Part shown: piece after piece, positions 45,731 through 57,800 of the stretch
Position numbering within the stretch: the first letter of the stretch is position 1
Layout: each line of letters opens with the position of its first letter
From: Diabrotica undecimpunctata
Taxonomy: Eukaryota > Arthropoda > Insecta > Coleoptera > Chrysomelidae
Length of the DNA stretch: 64,000 nucleotides
Direction: 5' to 3'
Assembly (NCBI RefSeq): GCF_040954645.1
Contig: NC_092808.1
Location: 17,923,383-17,987,382, forward strand
Notes under the pieces: generated by a model
Told to the model about the DNA's origin: nothing
The model's database searches: none
The model's input: the letters and a program-made list of their open reading frames with translations, nothing else
Position numbers and translations under genes: made by a program

Positions 45731-46299
45731 GTCAGTGCCCATGCTGCTGCAGCTTCGTTATACAAGTTAAACAAGAAAAAGAAAATGAGGCTTTTTATGA
45801 AAACATGGAAAATAACTCATTGCTAGAATGGAATATCATGAATATAATGGAGCAATAAGTTCAAAAAAGCAAAGAAATAGCTGGCTTTATCATAAGAAAA
45901 CTTCTCATACAAGTGTAGACTCAACAGGAATTCAGTATGTAATTATTGGGATTTGTTTTTTTTTTGCATGCGTATTTCCAAGGTTCGTGAAGGTTTAAAA
46001 CATCTCTACAAGCATTTCATTAGATAGAAAGAGCAGCACAAAATAGTGGCCTAAAAATCATTAAAATAAAAACGAAATATATGAAAGTCAGAGTTACAGA
46101 GTCTAACCATAGAGGATTACAACAATGAAAGCATTAAAAGTTATTGCGGTATAACATACTGCGAATTAAACATAATGAACTAATTAAACATCAAAGATCC
46201 GATAATATTACAAAAAGAAAACTTAAAAGAAAAAAGATCTAAAAACTCTAAAGATCATCAACTGAAAAAACAAAGCAGGTTAGGGAACCAGAAAAGCTC
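45731..46299. other. unresolved, possibly decayed LINE 5' part
   Basis: A-rich plus strand upstream of the LINE below; no clear motif. Confidence 0.3.
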
Positions 46300-47298
46300 T
46301 ATTTATATTTAATATGCTGGCATAGGGATAGTTAAATGTCAACCAGGATATGTATGTCTGCTTTATTGATTATACTAAGATATTTGACAATGTTAAGTAC
46401 GAGAAGCTACTGTTAAACATTGATTATCAAGATGCTTAAATAATATCATGATTATACTGGGGTCAAACGGGAAGAATATAACTCGAATGCTTCTTATCAG
46501 AGGTAGTAAGTATTCAGAAGGATGTACGATAGGAATGTTTGCTCTCGCCATTGTTATGTAATTAATATTCTGATATTATTTATTTTCCGTGAAACCTTGA
46601 AAGATGAATCATCTGGAATAGCGATAAATGGAGTTCTTGTCAACAACATCAGATATACTGACGATACAGAGTCGCATCAACAGTTTAAATGAAGGACAGG
46701 TCTAACCAAATAATAAATGAGCTAATTAAAGATTACTATCATAGCAGAAAACTAAAACAGTAGTAGTCAGCAAAGAACCAACCAGGTGTAAAATAGAAAT
46801 TGATGGCATTAGTATTGAACAAGTAATGAAAATAAAATACCTGAGAATTACACTGTCCAGCTATGGAGACCTGGACAAAGAAGTGAAAGATCAAGTACAA
46901 AAAGCAAATAGACTGGCAGGATGCCTTAATAACACTATATGGCGAAACAGACACATTAACACTGAGATGAAGTCAAGAATTTATATAGTCAGTGTAAGAC
47001 CAATAATGACATATGCCTCAAAAACAAGACCCGACACAGCCACAACGCAGAGGCTACTAGAAACGGCGGAGATGAGAGTACTGAGAAGAGTTTAGGAGAT
47101 ACGCTGAGAGATCGAAAGAGAAGTAAAGTGTATAAATGAATGGACACCACAAAATAGAAATAAAGAATGGAATAACCGCATAAGCAGAATGGAGGAGACT
47201 GCGCAAAAGAAAGATTGACAACCTTTCATAGAGGTATTAATCCGACAATGAACAAGCAGAAATGCTTATAAAGAGGAAGAAGAAGAAGAAGAAGAAGA
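46300..47298 (+). pseudogene. LINE RT and C-terminus, decayed, GAA tail
   Basis: Reads CFIDYTKIFDNVKYEKLLL (near 46360), then a badly decayed RT core (the YADD region near 46650 is DNA-recognisable only). KEPTRCKIEIDGISIEQV, ITLSSYGDLDKEVKDQVQKA and SVRPIMTYASKTRPDTATT follow, then NEWTPQNRNKEWNNRISRM. It ends in a GAA repeat (47270-47298). Many stops. Same family as the antisense piece at 31.5-31.9 kb. Confidence 0.82.
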
Positions 47299-48394
47299 CA
47301 AGGCTTACTAAAACCATGTTTGTGTGCTGTACGTTTTTTACTGTAGACTTAATCTATTAGCTGAACTGAAATTACTATATTAAAGGAAAGACGTTACTCT
47401 CACACTGTTAAACATTTTTATAGAGCAAATTTTAAAACCAAAAAATATGTCTTTGATACTGTTAATAATGTCCTAATAATGTTAATGTTTTCGGAATCGG
47501 CAAATGGTTCCTGAAAGATTTTGATACATATCCTAGTTGAAAATATAGAAAATTATTTTTAGATACTAATTTTCAGAAACTAATAAAGTTGTACAAGTTT
47601 ATTGAATGGATAATATATTTAGACTTCCAGAACTATAAACCTAAATCTTTTAATACATCTAAAATATACGCACACCATCACAAATAAATGCTCAAACATC
47701 TGTAATAATAATAGAAAAATTGTATATAGAAAATGTAAGTAGATTTGAATTGTGTTTTTATTATGAAATACCAGAATACGACTGGCGTTTTCTCCAAGAA
47801 ACATTAATGTGATTGCTCGTCAAAATGATGTTCGTGATTGGTGGAATGTTTTTGTGCCTCTTTCGTGTTTTGAACAGTGAATAACACTTTGTGTATGTAC
47901 TCACTTCACTTTATATTGTTTGTAGAGTAGACCACAAACAATGGTGTTTTAATTAGTGTACAAATTAAACAATAGACAAATATACAGGGTGTTTTCTAAA
48001 AGTTCTAATCTTAAATATCGTATCTAATTTTATACTAATTGCTTTTTTAAATAACAACAGCTTCAAACAAATAATTATTAGGTAATTCATTACCAGGAAA
48101 AAATTTCTTTTTATTGTATGGTCTTTTATGTAAATGTAGTATCTACATTCATCGCACGAGATGACTGTAACGACTATAGGGATAAAAGAGTCTTTTTGAT
48201 GTTTTATTCACGTTGATTCATTCAAGGAATATTTAAATAGGATAGACCAGTTAATTTTATATAAAATACCCTTATTTAGAGCTTAAAATATCTTGAAGAA
48301 TTTTAAAAAACGAACAAAAATACCACGACCAAAATTTAGTCCAGAGAAGTAAGATTTTTTTCGTGACCCTGCCAAAGAAACAACTGTTGTTGTT
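47299..48394. other. no recognisable gene
   Basis: AT-rich. acagggtgtttt at about 47985 resembles ends of mariner-type elements, but no matching partner was established. Confidence 0.4.
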
Positions 48395-48630
48395 TTAAGT
48401 AGTATCTTCTTCTTTATGTGCCGTCTTCTACCGAAGGTTGGCGACCATCAAACGATAGGTTTCTCTGTTTTGTGCCGCATGTATTATGTTCGCAGCTTCT
48501 GGTATTTGAATCCATTCTCTCAAATTTCTTAGCCAGGATTTCTTCTTTCTGCCCAAACCTCTTCTACCTTCAATCTTGCCTTCCACGATAAGCTGTAGCA
48601 GACTGTACTTATCATTACGGAACACATGGC
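48395..48630 (-). pseudogene. LINE 3' end fragment, antisense
   Basis: The minus strand reads MFRNDKYSLLQLIVEGKIEG, then GRKKKSWLRNLREWIQI and HAAQNRETYRLMVANLR, then a stop and a GAAGAAG-containing tail at the left end. Only the last 65 codons and the 3' UTR are present, so it is severely 5' truncated. Confidence 0.85.
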
Positions 48631-48640
48631 CCAGGTTCGT

Positions 48641-48850
48641 CTATCAGCAAAAAGTGAAGTATTTGAAACAAATTTGGGAGGAAGAAACTTATAAGTCATA
48701 TAAAACCTTCAAAATGGCGTTTTTCAAACGTTCCTGTTCTTATTTGTTGCTTAAAAAGTTGTAAAATAAGTCAGAAATTTAGTTTTTTTTTTAAATGTTA
48801 ATAGCTTTTTTACAAATGTACTTAGAACCTTCATATTACATGGAATGTGG
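48641..48850 (+). repeat. dispersed repeat, copy 1 (inverted partner at 51828)
   Basis: About 200 bp whose reverse complement, with moderate divergence, is at 51828-52030. Shared runs include tatttgttgctta and attacatggaatgt. No ORF. Unknown family. Confidence 0.8.
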
Positions 48851-49246
48851 TCATTAAATTATGATCGAAATTTCAAAGCGATCCGTCAAATGAAATAAAT
48901 AATAAATTTAAAAGTTATTTTATTTATTAATCCCAAATTAAATTTGATTGCAACACTATAAATCAGAAAATAATGGAGTTACAATAATTCTAGGGTAGCT
49001 GATGAAAGAATTTATAAGGATTTATCTTTCAATGTTGCAAAATCATTTTGCAAAAATATGTCGATTTTTTTCTTATAAACAATAGAATAACTTTTTAACC
49101 ATTGCCTATAGGAAAATTATTTTTTTATATTTCTTTTTTACACAAAACACATATTTAAAAAACTTTTACAGACAATCGTTTGAGTAAAATTATGTTATAA
49201 AATCATCACAGAAAATATAGTCATATAAAAATTCTAGGTTATATAT
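48851..49246. other. no recognisable gene
   Basis: AT-rich between a dispersed repeat and the mariner. Confidence 0.4.
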
Positions 49247-50905
49247 ACTCGGTGTTTCAAAAAAGTATGTCATGAATTAAATCACGCATTCCGAGGACAA
49301 AAATAAATTGATTGAATGCAACTTACCTTAGTACAAAGGTGTACACAAAAAAAGTTACAGCCCTTTGAAGTTACAAAATAAAAATTGTTTTTTTGCATTA
49401 TCTCCTAAACTACTTGACATTTTGTAATAAAAAGAATAAATTTGCACAGAAAAATTTGGATGTGCAGCCCTAAATCCCCCCAAACTTTTGAGTACGTTCA
49501 AATCAATTGCATTTTGTAGCATCATTAGTTTAACACATTATTTTTAAAAAAATTTTGCCTCTTATCATTTTTTTCAAAAAACAGTTTTTATTGAGTTACG
49601 GCCCTTTTCATTAACCTTTAAAAAATTACGTGCAACATAATAAATGGCTTAAATGAATTAACAAGTACAAAAAATGTCTATAACCTCTATAAATATAATA
49701 TTCACTACATGTTCAAAATGACCCCCATTTTCTTCAATATACATTCGGTATCGTTTTAATAAGGAAAACCGAATGCGCTGAAAAATCATATTTTTCTGAC
49801 GAAATTGATTTGCAGCTTCAATTATTCTAACCCTCAATTTTTGTTCGTCCTCTATTGTTACAGTATACACTTTCTCTTTCATAAACCCCCAAAAGCAAAA
49901 GTCCATGGGGTTAAGACCTGGACTTCTGGGTGGCCAAGAAATAGCCGACCAGCATACTGCCTGCAAAGGTATTCCATGACTTCATTACTGTAATGCGGTG
50001 GAGCGCTATCTTGTAGAAACCACATATTTTCCCTTATTCCAATATTCACTTCTTCCAAATACTCTTGTAAATCGTTTGCCAAGAACTGCAAATAATTATC
50101 ACCATTTAAATTGTTGGGAAGAAATACTGGGCCTATTAGATTGTGATCCACAATTCCTGCCCAAACATTAACTTTGAAAGTCCTTTGGTGATGGGTCGTT
50201 TTTTTGGCGTAAGGATTTTCGTTGGCCCAAATGTGCTCGTTATGGTGGTTTGTTATTCCATTTCTACTGAAGGTAGCCTAGTCGGTAAACAAAATATTTC
50301 TAATAAAATTAACATTTCGACTGTTTTCCATTAACAACCAATCGCAAAATCCAATCCTTTTAGGATAATCTTCAACCAATAACTCTTGAACCATTGTTAA
50401 GTGATAGGGTTTAAGCAGCTGATCCTTCAAACACCTCCAAACCCTTACGTGAGGAACATTTAGTTGAGCAGCTATTACCCTTGTACTTGTTCCAGCGACT
50501 TCTTCAATTATTTCTAAAATGTCTTCATCAGTTGCATTCATTATTGGACGACCACTATTGCCAGCAACTTGCGGTTGGAATCTACCCGTTTCCCGTAAAC
50601 GATGATCAATGGTCAGAAATAATCATCTATCGGGTGTACTTCGATTGGGATATTTTACTGCATAACGCCTTGTGGCTGCTGCACTATTTTCTTGACATTC
50701 ACCTACGATATTCCCGATAGTTTATTGAAATCATAATTTAATCTGATCCAACTTACCCAAAGTTAAATGCATCTGCCATTTTAAAAAAGTTTTAAAAATA
50801 ATGTGTTAAACTAATGATGCCACAAAATTCATTTGATTTGAACGTACTCAAAAGTTTGGGGGGATTTAGGGCCGCACACCCAAATTTTTCTGTGCGCTTA
50901 GATTT
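49247..50905 (-). mobile_element. mariner element, right end lost
   Basis: The left flank 49455-49560 and right flank 50800-50905 are inverted repeats (shared: ccctaaatccccccaaactt, ttgagtacgttcaaatca). The left side continues outward to about 49247 (ctcggtgtttcaaaaaagta, a mariner-like end), but on the right the similarity stops at about 50905. The outer right end is therefore deleted. Confidence 0.75.
49658..50541 (-). pseudogene. mariner transposase, decayed
   Basis: From 50541: AQLNVPHVRVWRCLKDQLLK (helix-turn-helix), then MVQELLVEDYPKRIGFCDWL and NILFTD with a stop where the usual E of TDE would be. Then HIWANENPYAKKTTH, MWFLQDSAPPHYSNEVMEYL (second D) and, after a frameshift, ISWPPRSPGLNPMDFCFWG (third D). 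The N-terminal domain before VAGTST is missing. The motif set is D, D, D as in mariner-type enzymes. Confidence 0.85.
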
Positions 50906-51096
50906 TGGTGTTCCTTTTTTATGAAAAATTCTTTGAGAACAAGAAAGTAACGTGTCCATACCTGATAGGCGCTGAATTTTCTGAAAAACAAAAGGCAAAA
51001 AGACTTATTTTATGAAGTAGAAGAGATATTATATATCACTTATATAAAGAAACTTATATTATTGACGATGAATTGTCTTTATTGATAGATTTGTAG

Positions 51097-51747
51097 TTAT
51101 TTAAAGTTGACAATAATGAGTATAGGTTGCTCAAATTGTTTGTTGTCAAAAAACAATCTTTTTGAATAATTACTCTCTGTGGATAGAATTTTTATATTCG
51201 AAAAATTGAAAGGGTGTCCTGTTGTGTTAGCATGTGTGGCTAGGGAACATCTATCAGGGTGTAACTTAATGTCACTCTTGCGATGAGTCAAACGGTTGAA
51301 AACTTTTTGGGAGGTGTGACTTATATAAGAACCTTCACAGCCTAAACAACTAAGTTTGTATACAACATCACTTTTATCTGAGTTTGGTACTTTGTCTTTC
51401 AATGACTTGTACAAAGATCCCACAACTAGAGTGCTTTTATAAGCAATTTTTACATTTGGTAAGTATTGAGCAAAAATTCTGGTCAATTTGGGAGTGACAT
51501 CCTTAATAAATGGAAGTGATACAAAAGAAATGTTAGGAATATTGTTAGTCAGTGAATGGGAATCAGAGCTAAAATTCATAGCACCTGTATTTTGGGGAGG
51601 GTTCTCTTGTGTGTTAAGTATAACAGAGGATGTGTTATAGATGATTTTGCTGAGTAAGGATTCGAGGTAAGAATTATCTAGGAACAATTGTAAAAGACCA
51701 TAAGAGTTTGCTGAACTGGCTGAACCTGTTTTAAGAATTTTGCACAT
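51097..51747 (-). pseudogene. Penelope-like element C-terminus with GIY-YIG endonuclease
   Basis: A 216-codon open frame. The second half reads KIAYKSTLVVGSLYKSLKDK, VVYKLSCLGCEGSYISHTSQ, VFNRLTHRKSDI, ATHANTTGHPFNFSNIKIL and ESNYSKRLFF. This is the Penelope-type GIY-YIG endonuclease with its preceding CxxC pair, conserved R and E. The YIG has become YIS, which probably damages activity. No RT remains. The frame is open to the left only by chance codons. Confidence 0.88.
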
Positions 51748-51827
51748 TAAAACTTTAAAGTATGTTGTTTCAAATGACGCTAATTAGATCTCTTAATTGT
51801 TATAAACAAAGCTGCTTGAAAGTCCCA

Positions 51828-52030
51828 ACATTCCATGTAATATGATGGTTCTAAGTTTGTTTTTAAAAAAGTTATTAACATTTATAAAAAGCCGAAATTT
51901 ATTTTGCAACTTTCTAAGCAACAAATAAGGATAGAAACATTTAAAAATCGTCATTTTGAAGGTTTTTATATGACACATAAGTTTCTTACTCTCAAATTTG
52001 TTTCAAATGCTTCATTTTTTGTTGATAGAC
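51828..52030 (-). repeat. dispersed repeat, copy 2
   Basis: Inverted relative to 48641-48850. Together the two flank the mariner and the Penelope fragment. Confidence 0.8.
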
Positions 52031-52739
52031 AAAAAAAGCGAAAATTGACGGTTTTTTATCTTCATTTGTTAATATCTAACCGAGTCCAAAAAATCGACTG
52101 CTAGAAAGGTATAGGTTCTTGTTACAGAGGTTCGTACTACTCAAAACATATTCGTCTAGCGGAGTCAGTGTCACAAACAGGGTACTCTTTTTGCTTATTT
52201 CCCTGAGCCATCTAGACATTGGCTACGACGCGACAGTGCGGATCAGACGAATGCCAGAGAATAAAAAAATTGTTCTCTTCCCATTGTTTTGATATTTTCT
52301 CTTTTCTTCATGCGTCTCATAGTATTTTCAATAACCGTTATTTTTCCCTAACGCCTAGGCGTCATAAATAAAGGAATAAATATAAAATAAAAAGCATGAT
52401 CATTCGACATTGAAAAATATGGTAATTCATAAGCTACATATAGTAACAGGAAGGTACTTCACGGAAGGGATAAGAAATATCATTAATAACCATAAAAGAT
52501 ATAGGCCATTGAGCATGTGCAGATAATCCTCCAAAAATAGATATTTGCTGGTATCAGGAATATATGGTAATCAGGATCATTTGTTAATATAATAGATGTA
52601 TTCTTGTCAGTGGTAACCAAAGCAGAGAAAAAGGTCCGAATGTGGGCCCCCATCTGGTTTTTTTCTAAATATTTGTTTTCTTTTTTATGATAATTATGTG
52701 AAATTGGACTCAACATTTATTAATAATACTGAACAGTTA
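52031..52739. other. no recognisable gene
   Basis: Nothing recognised on either strand. Confidence 0.5.
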
Positions 52740-53870
52740 TTTATTAAAAAAAGCATTGTGAAAAACAAATATTAAGGCATTGAATCGAAACCTCTCCATT
52801 TTTGTCTGCTTGAAATCGCCCTCCGCAAAATATGCACTCTGCATCTTAGTCGTCTATTGTGTTTTCCTCAACTTTCTCAAGACCAAAATCATCGTCAGCT
52901 AGGACAAATTGTTCAGATGCTCCAGAAATACCTTCACTGCTAGTTTTGGTTGTTTTGGATTTCTTTGAAGTCATTTGCTTGGCATTTTATGGTGAGAATC
53001 TTATAAGTCTGTTTTATAGGGGAGGAGATAATTATTTGTGATTTTGAATCTTTTCGTCCACGAGTGGATGTTTTTTTTTTAAATTGGTATAGGGAATACT
53101 GCAAAGGTGACACAAATCTTGGAAAAGTCTCTCTGGAGCATGACGTCGATGGTTTTATGGACTCTTTGTCAATGCATTTGGATCAGGTAGGTTGTGGTAC
53201 CATCAGCTTCTCTTGCAGAGAATCAGTTGCTCCTTTGGGAAGGATTTGTTGGTTTCCATTGGAGCTTCCTAAATTCGCTTCATTTTTGGTTACAATGGCA
53301 TTTAGCGATGTCATTTTACACGTTTTTTTGTTATCATATTTTTGGGCTATAAAATCTGGGTCAGATAAAATGTTACCATCAAAGGGATAGATTTCCGTTA
53401 CCCTGAATTCATTCATGGCAATTTCTCCGGACTGTGATTTTAAAAATGTCTTGTCTAACAAGTCAAATTATGTGAGAGCTCGTTGATTTATACGAATCCA
53501 ATTACTTATTTCCTCGCTATAGTACGCTTTGTAGTTGCCCATATAGATTTTATCAAGATGTTGAAGCTTATTTGTGGTGTAAGTGGCATTTGTGTCATTT
53601 TGATTTTTTCAAGGAAAAATCAACGTAGGCAGAATGAATTGACAAGCAGCACTCATTGCTACAATTAAGGTTACAAGGGAACCACGTTCAGCAGATGTTG
53701 GAAATGCAATTTGTCGTTTTCCTTTTGTTCATACGATTTGTGCAACTTTGCTCTGGACAATTTAACAATCCAGTTTCCTCCACATTGAAAACTCTATGCG
53801 GAGAAAAATTATGTTTCTTGTATTCGGTTTCCAAGTTATCAAAAACCTCCTGTAATCTCAAATGCTTCAA
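52740..53870 (-). pseudogene. pogo/Tigger-like transposase, C-terminal half
   Basis: From 53870: VFDNLETEYKKHNFSPHRVF, then NVEETGLL, where the first catalytic D of the usual NVDETGL is E. Most of the DDE core is deleted. Then FLKSQSGEIAMNEFRVTEIY and PFDGNILSDPDF (end of the DDE domain). A linker with GASEQFVLADDDFGLEK and a zinc-finger-like end (CIFCGGRFQADKNGE) follow. This matches the layout of insect pogo/jerky-type transposases. Several frameshifts. Confidence 0.75.
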
Positions 53871-55289
53871 AAAATTCTTTCAAAAATAAGAACCACAAAT
53901 TGCAAAGGCACAAATAACACTAGTTTGGAGCCAGCACATCCAAGAAGCAAGTAAGCAAAACTGATTATAGTAAAAAACTACTGACTAAATATTTGGCGAA
54001 GTCAAATCATAATGATCATGTCATTTCAAGTAATATTATTACCAGTTTTTCGCAAGTTGGTCGCAAGTACAGACCTTGCGACAAATTCGCCGAAATCTTC
54101 GACGGCTAAAATTATAGAGGTATTATAGTTGTACCAAGATTTAAAAATTAAACCCATAAAACAGTATGTCTCAACTGGATTATATATTGAGATATAATTT
54201 TGTGATTAAATTTGTTATATTTGTTATATTCTTCTAATTCTTTAACTAAAGTTTCAGAAAACCAGACAAATAAATGCAGCTTAAGCTACTTAACTATTTC
54301 GTGATTGAGCACCCTGTATATTAATAAAGCTTTCGCTAAAAAGTTATCATTTTTTACAGGTTCACATGACCCAACAGGTAATGCCCAAAGAATGCAAAGA
54401 GCTATATTACATACAGGTCTGTCAGAACGATTGTTTTCTTGGTGTTTGTGTTCGAGTACTAAATGGGTATATGTTTTAAAGTTCATGGTTACTTGTAAAA
54501 ATTCATTTCGGCTATCGATAGATGCAAAAGAATATAATGTCACCGCTTAACCTTATCGTTTTATAAAATTAGTTGCTCCGTTCTGAAGGAACTCACGCTC
54601 CTTGCTAAACTATTATTACTTTTTAGTAAAACGAACTACATAAATGTAATAATAAAAGAACTCTTTATATACAATAATAAAAGGTCATAGCAGAATTCTA
54701 ATATAATGGATATTTATAAATATTAATTTTAACATCCATTTTATTTTTTTTTTTAATTCAACGATTTATAACTTACTATAATAATTAAAATCAATAACCT
54801 TTAATCCAATGGTCAGAGATAAAAATTCCACTTAACCTTTAAAAATCATATAAATAAGCTGAATTTTGCTGAGAATGCCCTTTTATCAGCACTTTTTGTG
54901 TACAATGAAACGTTCACTCAGAAACAACGCTTGAAGCAACCAGCGATTTTGCATGTCAGTTACGCACGCGAAATCAATGTTTCTATCAACTCGACGGTAA
55001 AAATGCGATATCTGTTGATCAGATTCTATCGACAAATTTTAAGATCAAGTTTATGTGAATCCTGTGTATTTTTTGGCGCTAAAAAAATAATCTAAAATTA
55101 TATTTTACATATTACCCACAGTTTTCCCACAGTATGACACTGGTTTATTCTACATTATAATAATTTGAAAAAGACAAAATACCGAAATACATTAAAATGG
55201 TACAATATTACAATAATACCTTTTATTTTTATTCTTATCTTGTAATAGTATAAGTCTGTACCTACAATAATTTCAGGAGTCAATGCTTT
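53871..55289. other. no recognisable gene
   Basis: AT-rich. gagcaccctgtatatta near 54307 resembles a mariner-type end; no partner established. Confidence 0.4.
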
Positions 55290-56569
55290 TGTATTTTTTT
55301 CCTTTTTTTCTGTAACCACTCATGATGTTGGTGTTCCAACGTCCCTGTTATCGTTTCTACATCAAGTTGATATCCTGGTGGAATCGTTTGCCTTGTTCTT
55401 CATTGACATCATCCAAATTTTCAGGGAAAAAGTCAAGATGGTTATGCAAAAAGTGGATTTTGAGGCTCATTAGATATCCCAAATCTATAAATTTATCTAA
55501 TAAATTAGCTACTATAAACTCGTAGTTAGGGTTTTTCACATTACCTAAAAACTTGATTACTACTTTTTTGAATGCAATCCAAGCTTCTTTTTCTTTAGTA
55601 ATTATCTTGGTTTCAAGGAGTCGAACATAATTTTACGAATATCTGGTCCAACAAAAACACCTTCTTTCAATTTGGCTTCTGATAGACGGGGAAACTTTCC
55701 ACTCAAGTACTTGAAACATTCTCCATCTTTAGACAGGGCCTTGACAAACTGTTTCATTAAACCAAAGTTTTGTACAAAATGTTCTTCTCGCCAGGTGCTA
55801 AAACATTTCTTATGGGCCATTGTTTTGTGGACCAGTGTTTATCTCCTGCTCTACTGTCCTATTCACAAATAAAACATGGAAACTTTGTTAACCAATTAGC
55901 ATGCAAACAACTTTCAAATCTCCACAGATCATCCAATTGTGAGCTGAATAGCTGATTCTCTGTAGAATTGTGTCAAGATTTTCATATGTCTCTTTCATAT
56001 GGACAGAATAAGCAATAGGAATTGATGCATAAGTGTTCCCATTGTGTAAGAGTACAGCATTTAAACTCGTTTTTGAAGAGTGTATAAGAAGCCTCAAATC
56101 ATCCTTGTTATACTCAATAACAAACTCATTCATTAGACTACCAGTATCATGACAGTAGACCATATCCCCTTCCTGTCTAAAAAACTGAGCAAACTGTTGA
56201 TCTCTGTACCTATACTTGTAAATATATGTACTAGGCCACAAAAATTCTTTTCTTTTAATCTTGAGCCAAGCAATTCTGAAATTTACTTTGTTAAACCCAA
56301 ATTTCTTATTAAGTCATTTAACTCAGCTTGTGCAAACAACTGTGGTTGTAAATTTTCTGAAGGGCACTGAAATCATCACTTCTTGGACTATTTTCATCAG
56401 ATTCTGATTCACTAGTATTTGAAATGTCATCAATACGTAGAGAAGGCTCAGGGACTGTCAGTTCAGGTTCATATTCTACCGGACAGATTGCAGACGGGAG
56501 GTCTGCAAATTTATGCAATTTATACAGCATTTTTAATATGATTTTCGGACTCAGCACACTAAAATACAT
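55290..56569 (-). pseudogene. member of a multi-copy insect protein family, decayed
   Basis: From 56569: LPSAICPVEYEPELTVPEPS (acidic N-terminus), YRDQQFAQFFRQEGDMVYCH, LLIHSSKTSLNAVLLHNGNT, SVHMKETYENLDTILQRISY and HNWMICGDLKVVCMLIG. Then KQFVKALSKDGECFKYLSGK, EGVFVGPDIRKIM, MSLKIHFLHNHLDFFPENL and GKRFHQDI. I know this block order as a family expanded in arthropod genomes. It is probably transposon-derived (ICGDLK and FHQDI may be acidic active-site parts), but I cannot name the superfamily. Frameshifts near 55600, 55850 and 56280 make this copy a pseudogene. Confidence 0.6.
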
Positions 56570-57059
56570 AAGATAGAGGTAATTTTATTAAAAAGTTGTT
56601 TCATAGTTGGCCTGTGTTATTATAGATCAAAGATACTTACTATTTGTAAATATTTGATTACATGAAAATCTCCAAGAGATGAAAACTTGATAATTTAAAA
56701 GAAATAGTATTCATCATCATTCGCTCGACAGTAATTGTATTTATATTTTGGCCTGTTTAGGTTTTGCCCTTTTTAAGAAATCTACTCTACTCTAGCAAAA
56801 GCCATATTGGTATTTGCCGTCTTCGTTTTTTTTTGGGTTTCGATTGTATAATTATTTACCCAGTACATATAAGGTTATGCTCGTCTTGCTCTAGGCAATG
56901 CACAACCAGGGATCAATTTCTGTTTACTACTAATTGACAGCTGGGTGATACTTGAATGATACGTAAATTTTTATATGTAAGGATATTCCAGTATTTTCTG
57001 AATTTATTTTTTTTTTTTATTTTGACAAGTAAAAATTTTTTATAGATCTATTTGAAAGA
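56570..57059. other. no recognisable gene
   Basis: AT-rich, nothing recognised. Confidence 0.5.
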
Positions 57060-57800
57060 ACTTGATAAATTTATTAATTATTTTTATAGCTTTGTTAAAG
57101 GGTTTGTATAGAGTACTATGTAAAGATATTGGACTCTATATTCCTGTTTTTAATAGTTCTAAATACATATCCATATTGTTGTGTTTGTTTATGAGACATT
57201 CAAAGAAGATGTGGATCACTGTTCCAATGGTTCCACATTCACATATCGGTGTTTCTGTTTTACCTATTTTGTAGAGATAGCAAGGAGTTTTACAATGTCC
57301 ACTACGTAAACGATTAATATTTGTTCTAGTATTCCTGCCCATATACCCACATTTGTCGTATCATGGTTTTATGGGGAAATCACACTGCTATCTACAATAA
57401 TCTGGACCTTTATCTTCAATTTGGGAATGCCATTCATTGTAGAATTGTGTTAAATTGTCTTTTTTGTAACACAAAAGATATATGTACTAATATTTTTTAT
57501 ATCATATGGTACTCTTAATTCTCTCCCAATATTCGCCAACCTATCTGCTAGGTGCCTCATTACCTTTAATCCCTTGATGTCCAGATACCCATTATATTTC
57601 TATTGAGAATCACATATTATTAGCATCTACCAATAGATTTTTGGTTATTATTGTTACATAATCCATTTGATCCCATTTGAGACTAGAAATTTTGGATAAA
57701 ACACTTTTTGAATCCACAAAGATAACTGCTTTCATGATCTCCTTGTCAATGCACACAGAGATAGCTTTTGGTATTTGCCAAATTATCTTTCATAATTTAT
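57060..57800 (-). pseudogene. LINE RNase H domain and C-terminus, antisense
   Basis: From 57800: PKAISVCIDKEIMKAVIFVD then SKSVLSKISS, WVSGHQGIKGNEA (RNase H signature with a downstream aspartate expected), and after frameshifts INRLRSGHCKTPCYLYKIGK and CECGTIGTVIHIFFECLI (the CxC...H...C zinc knuckle that ends I/R1-type LINE proteins). An RNase H domain separates this LINE from the RTE-like copies in the window, which have none. Confidence 0.8.

Noticed and set aside
47984..54323. acagggtgttttc (47985) and gcaccctgtatat (54307) as ends of one 6.3-kb mariner-type element
   Set aside because: The shared motif is only about 10 bases, is common in insect repeats, and the intervening DNA is a patchwork of unrelated elements.
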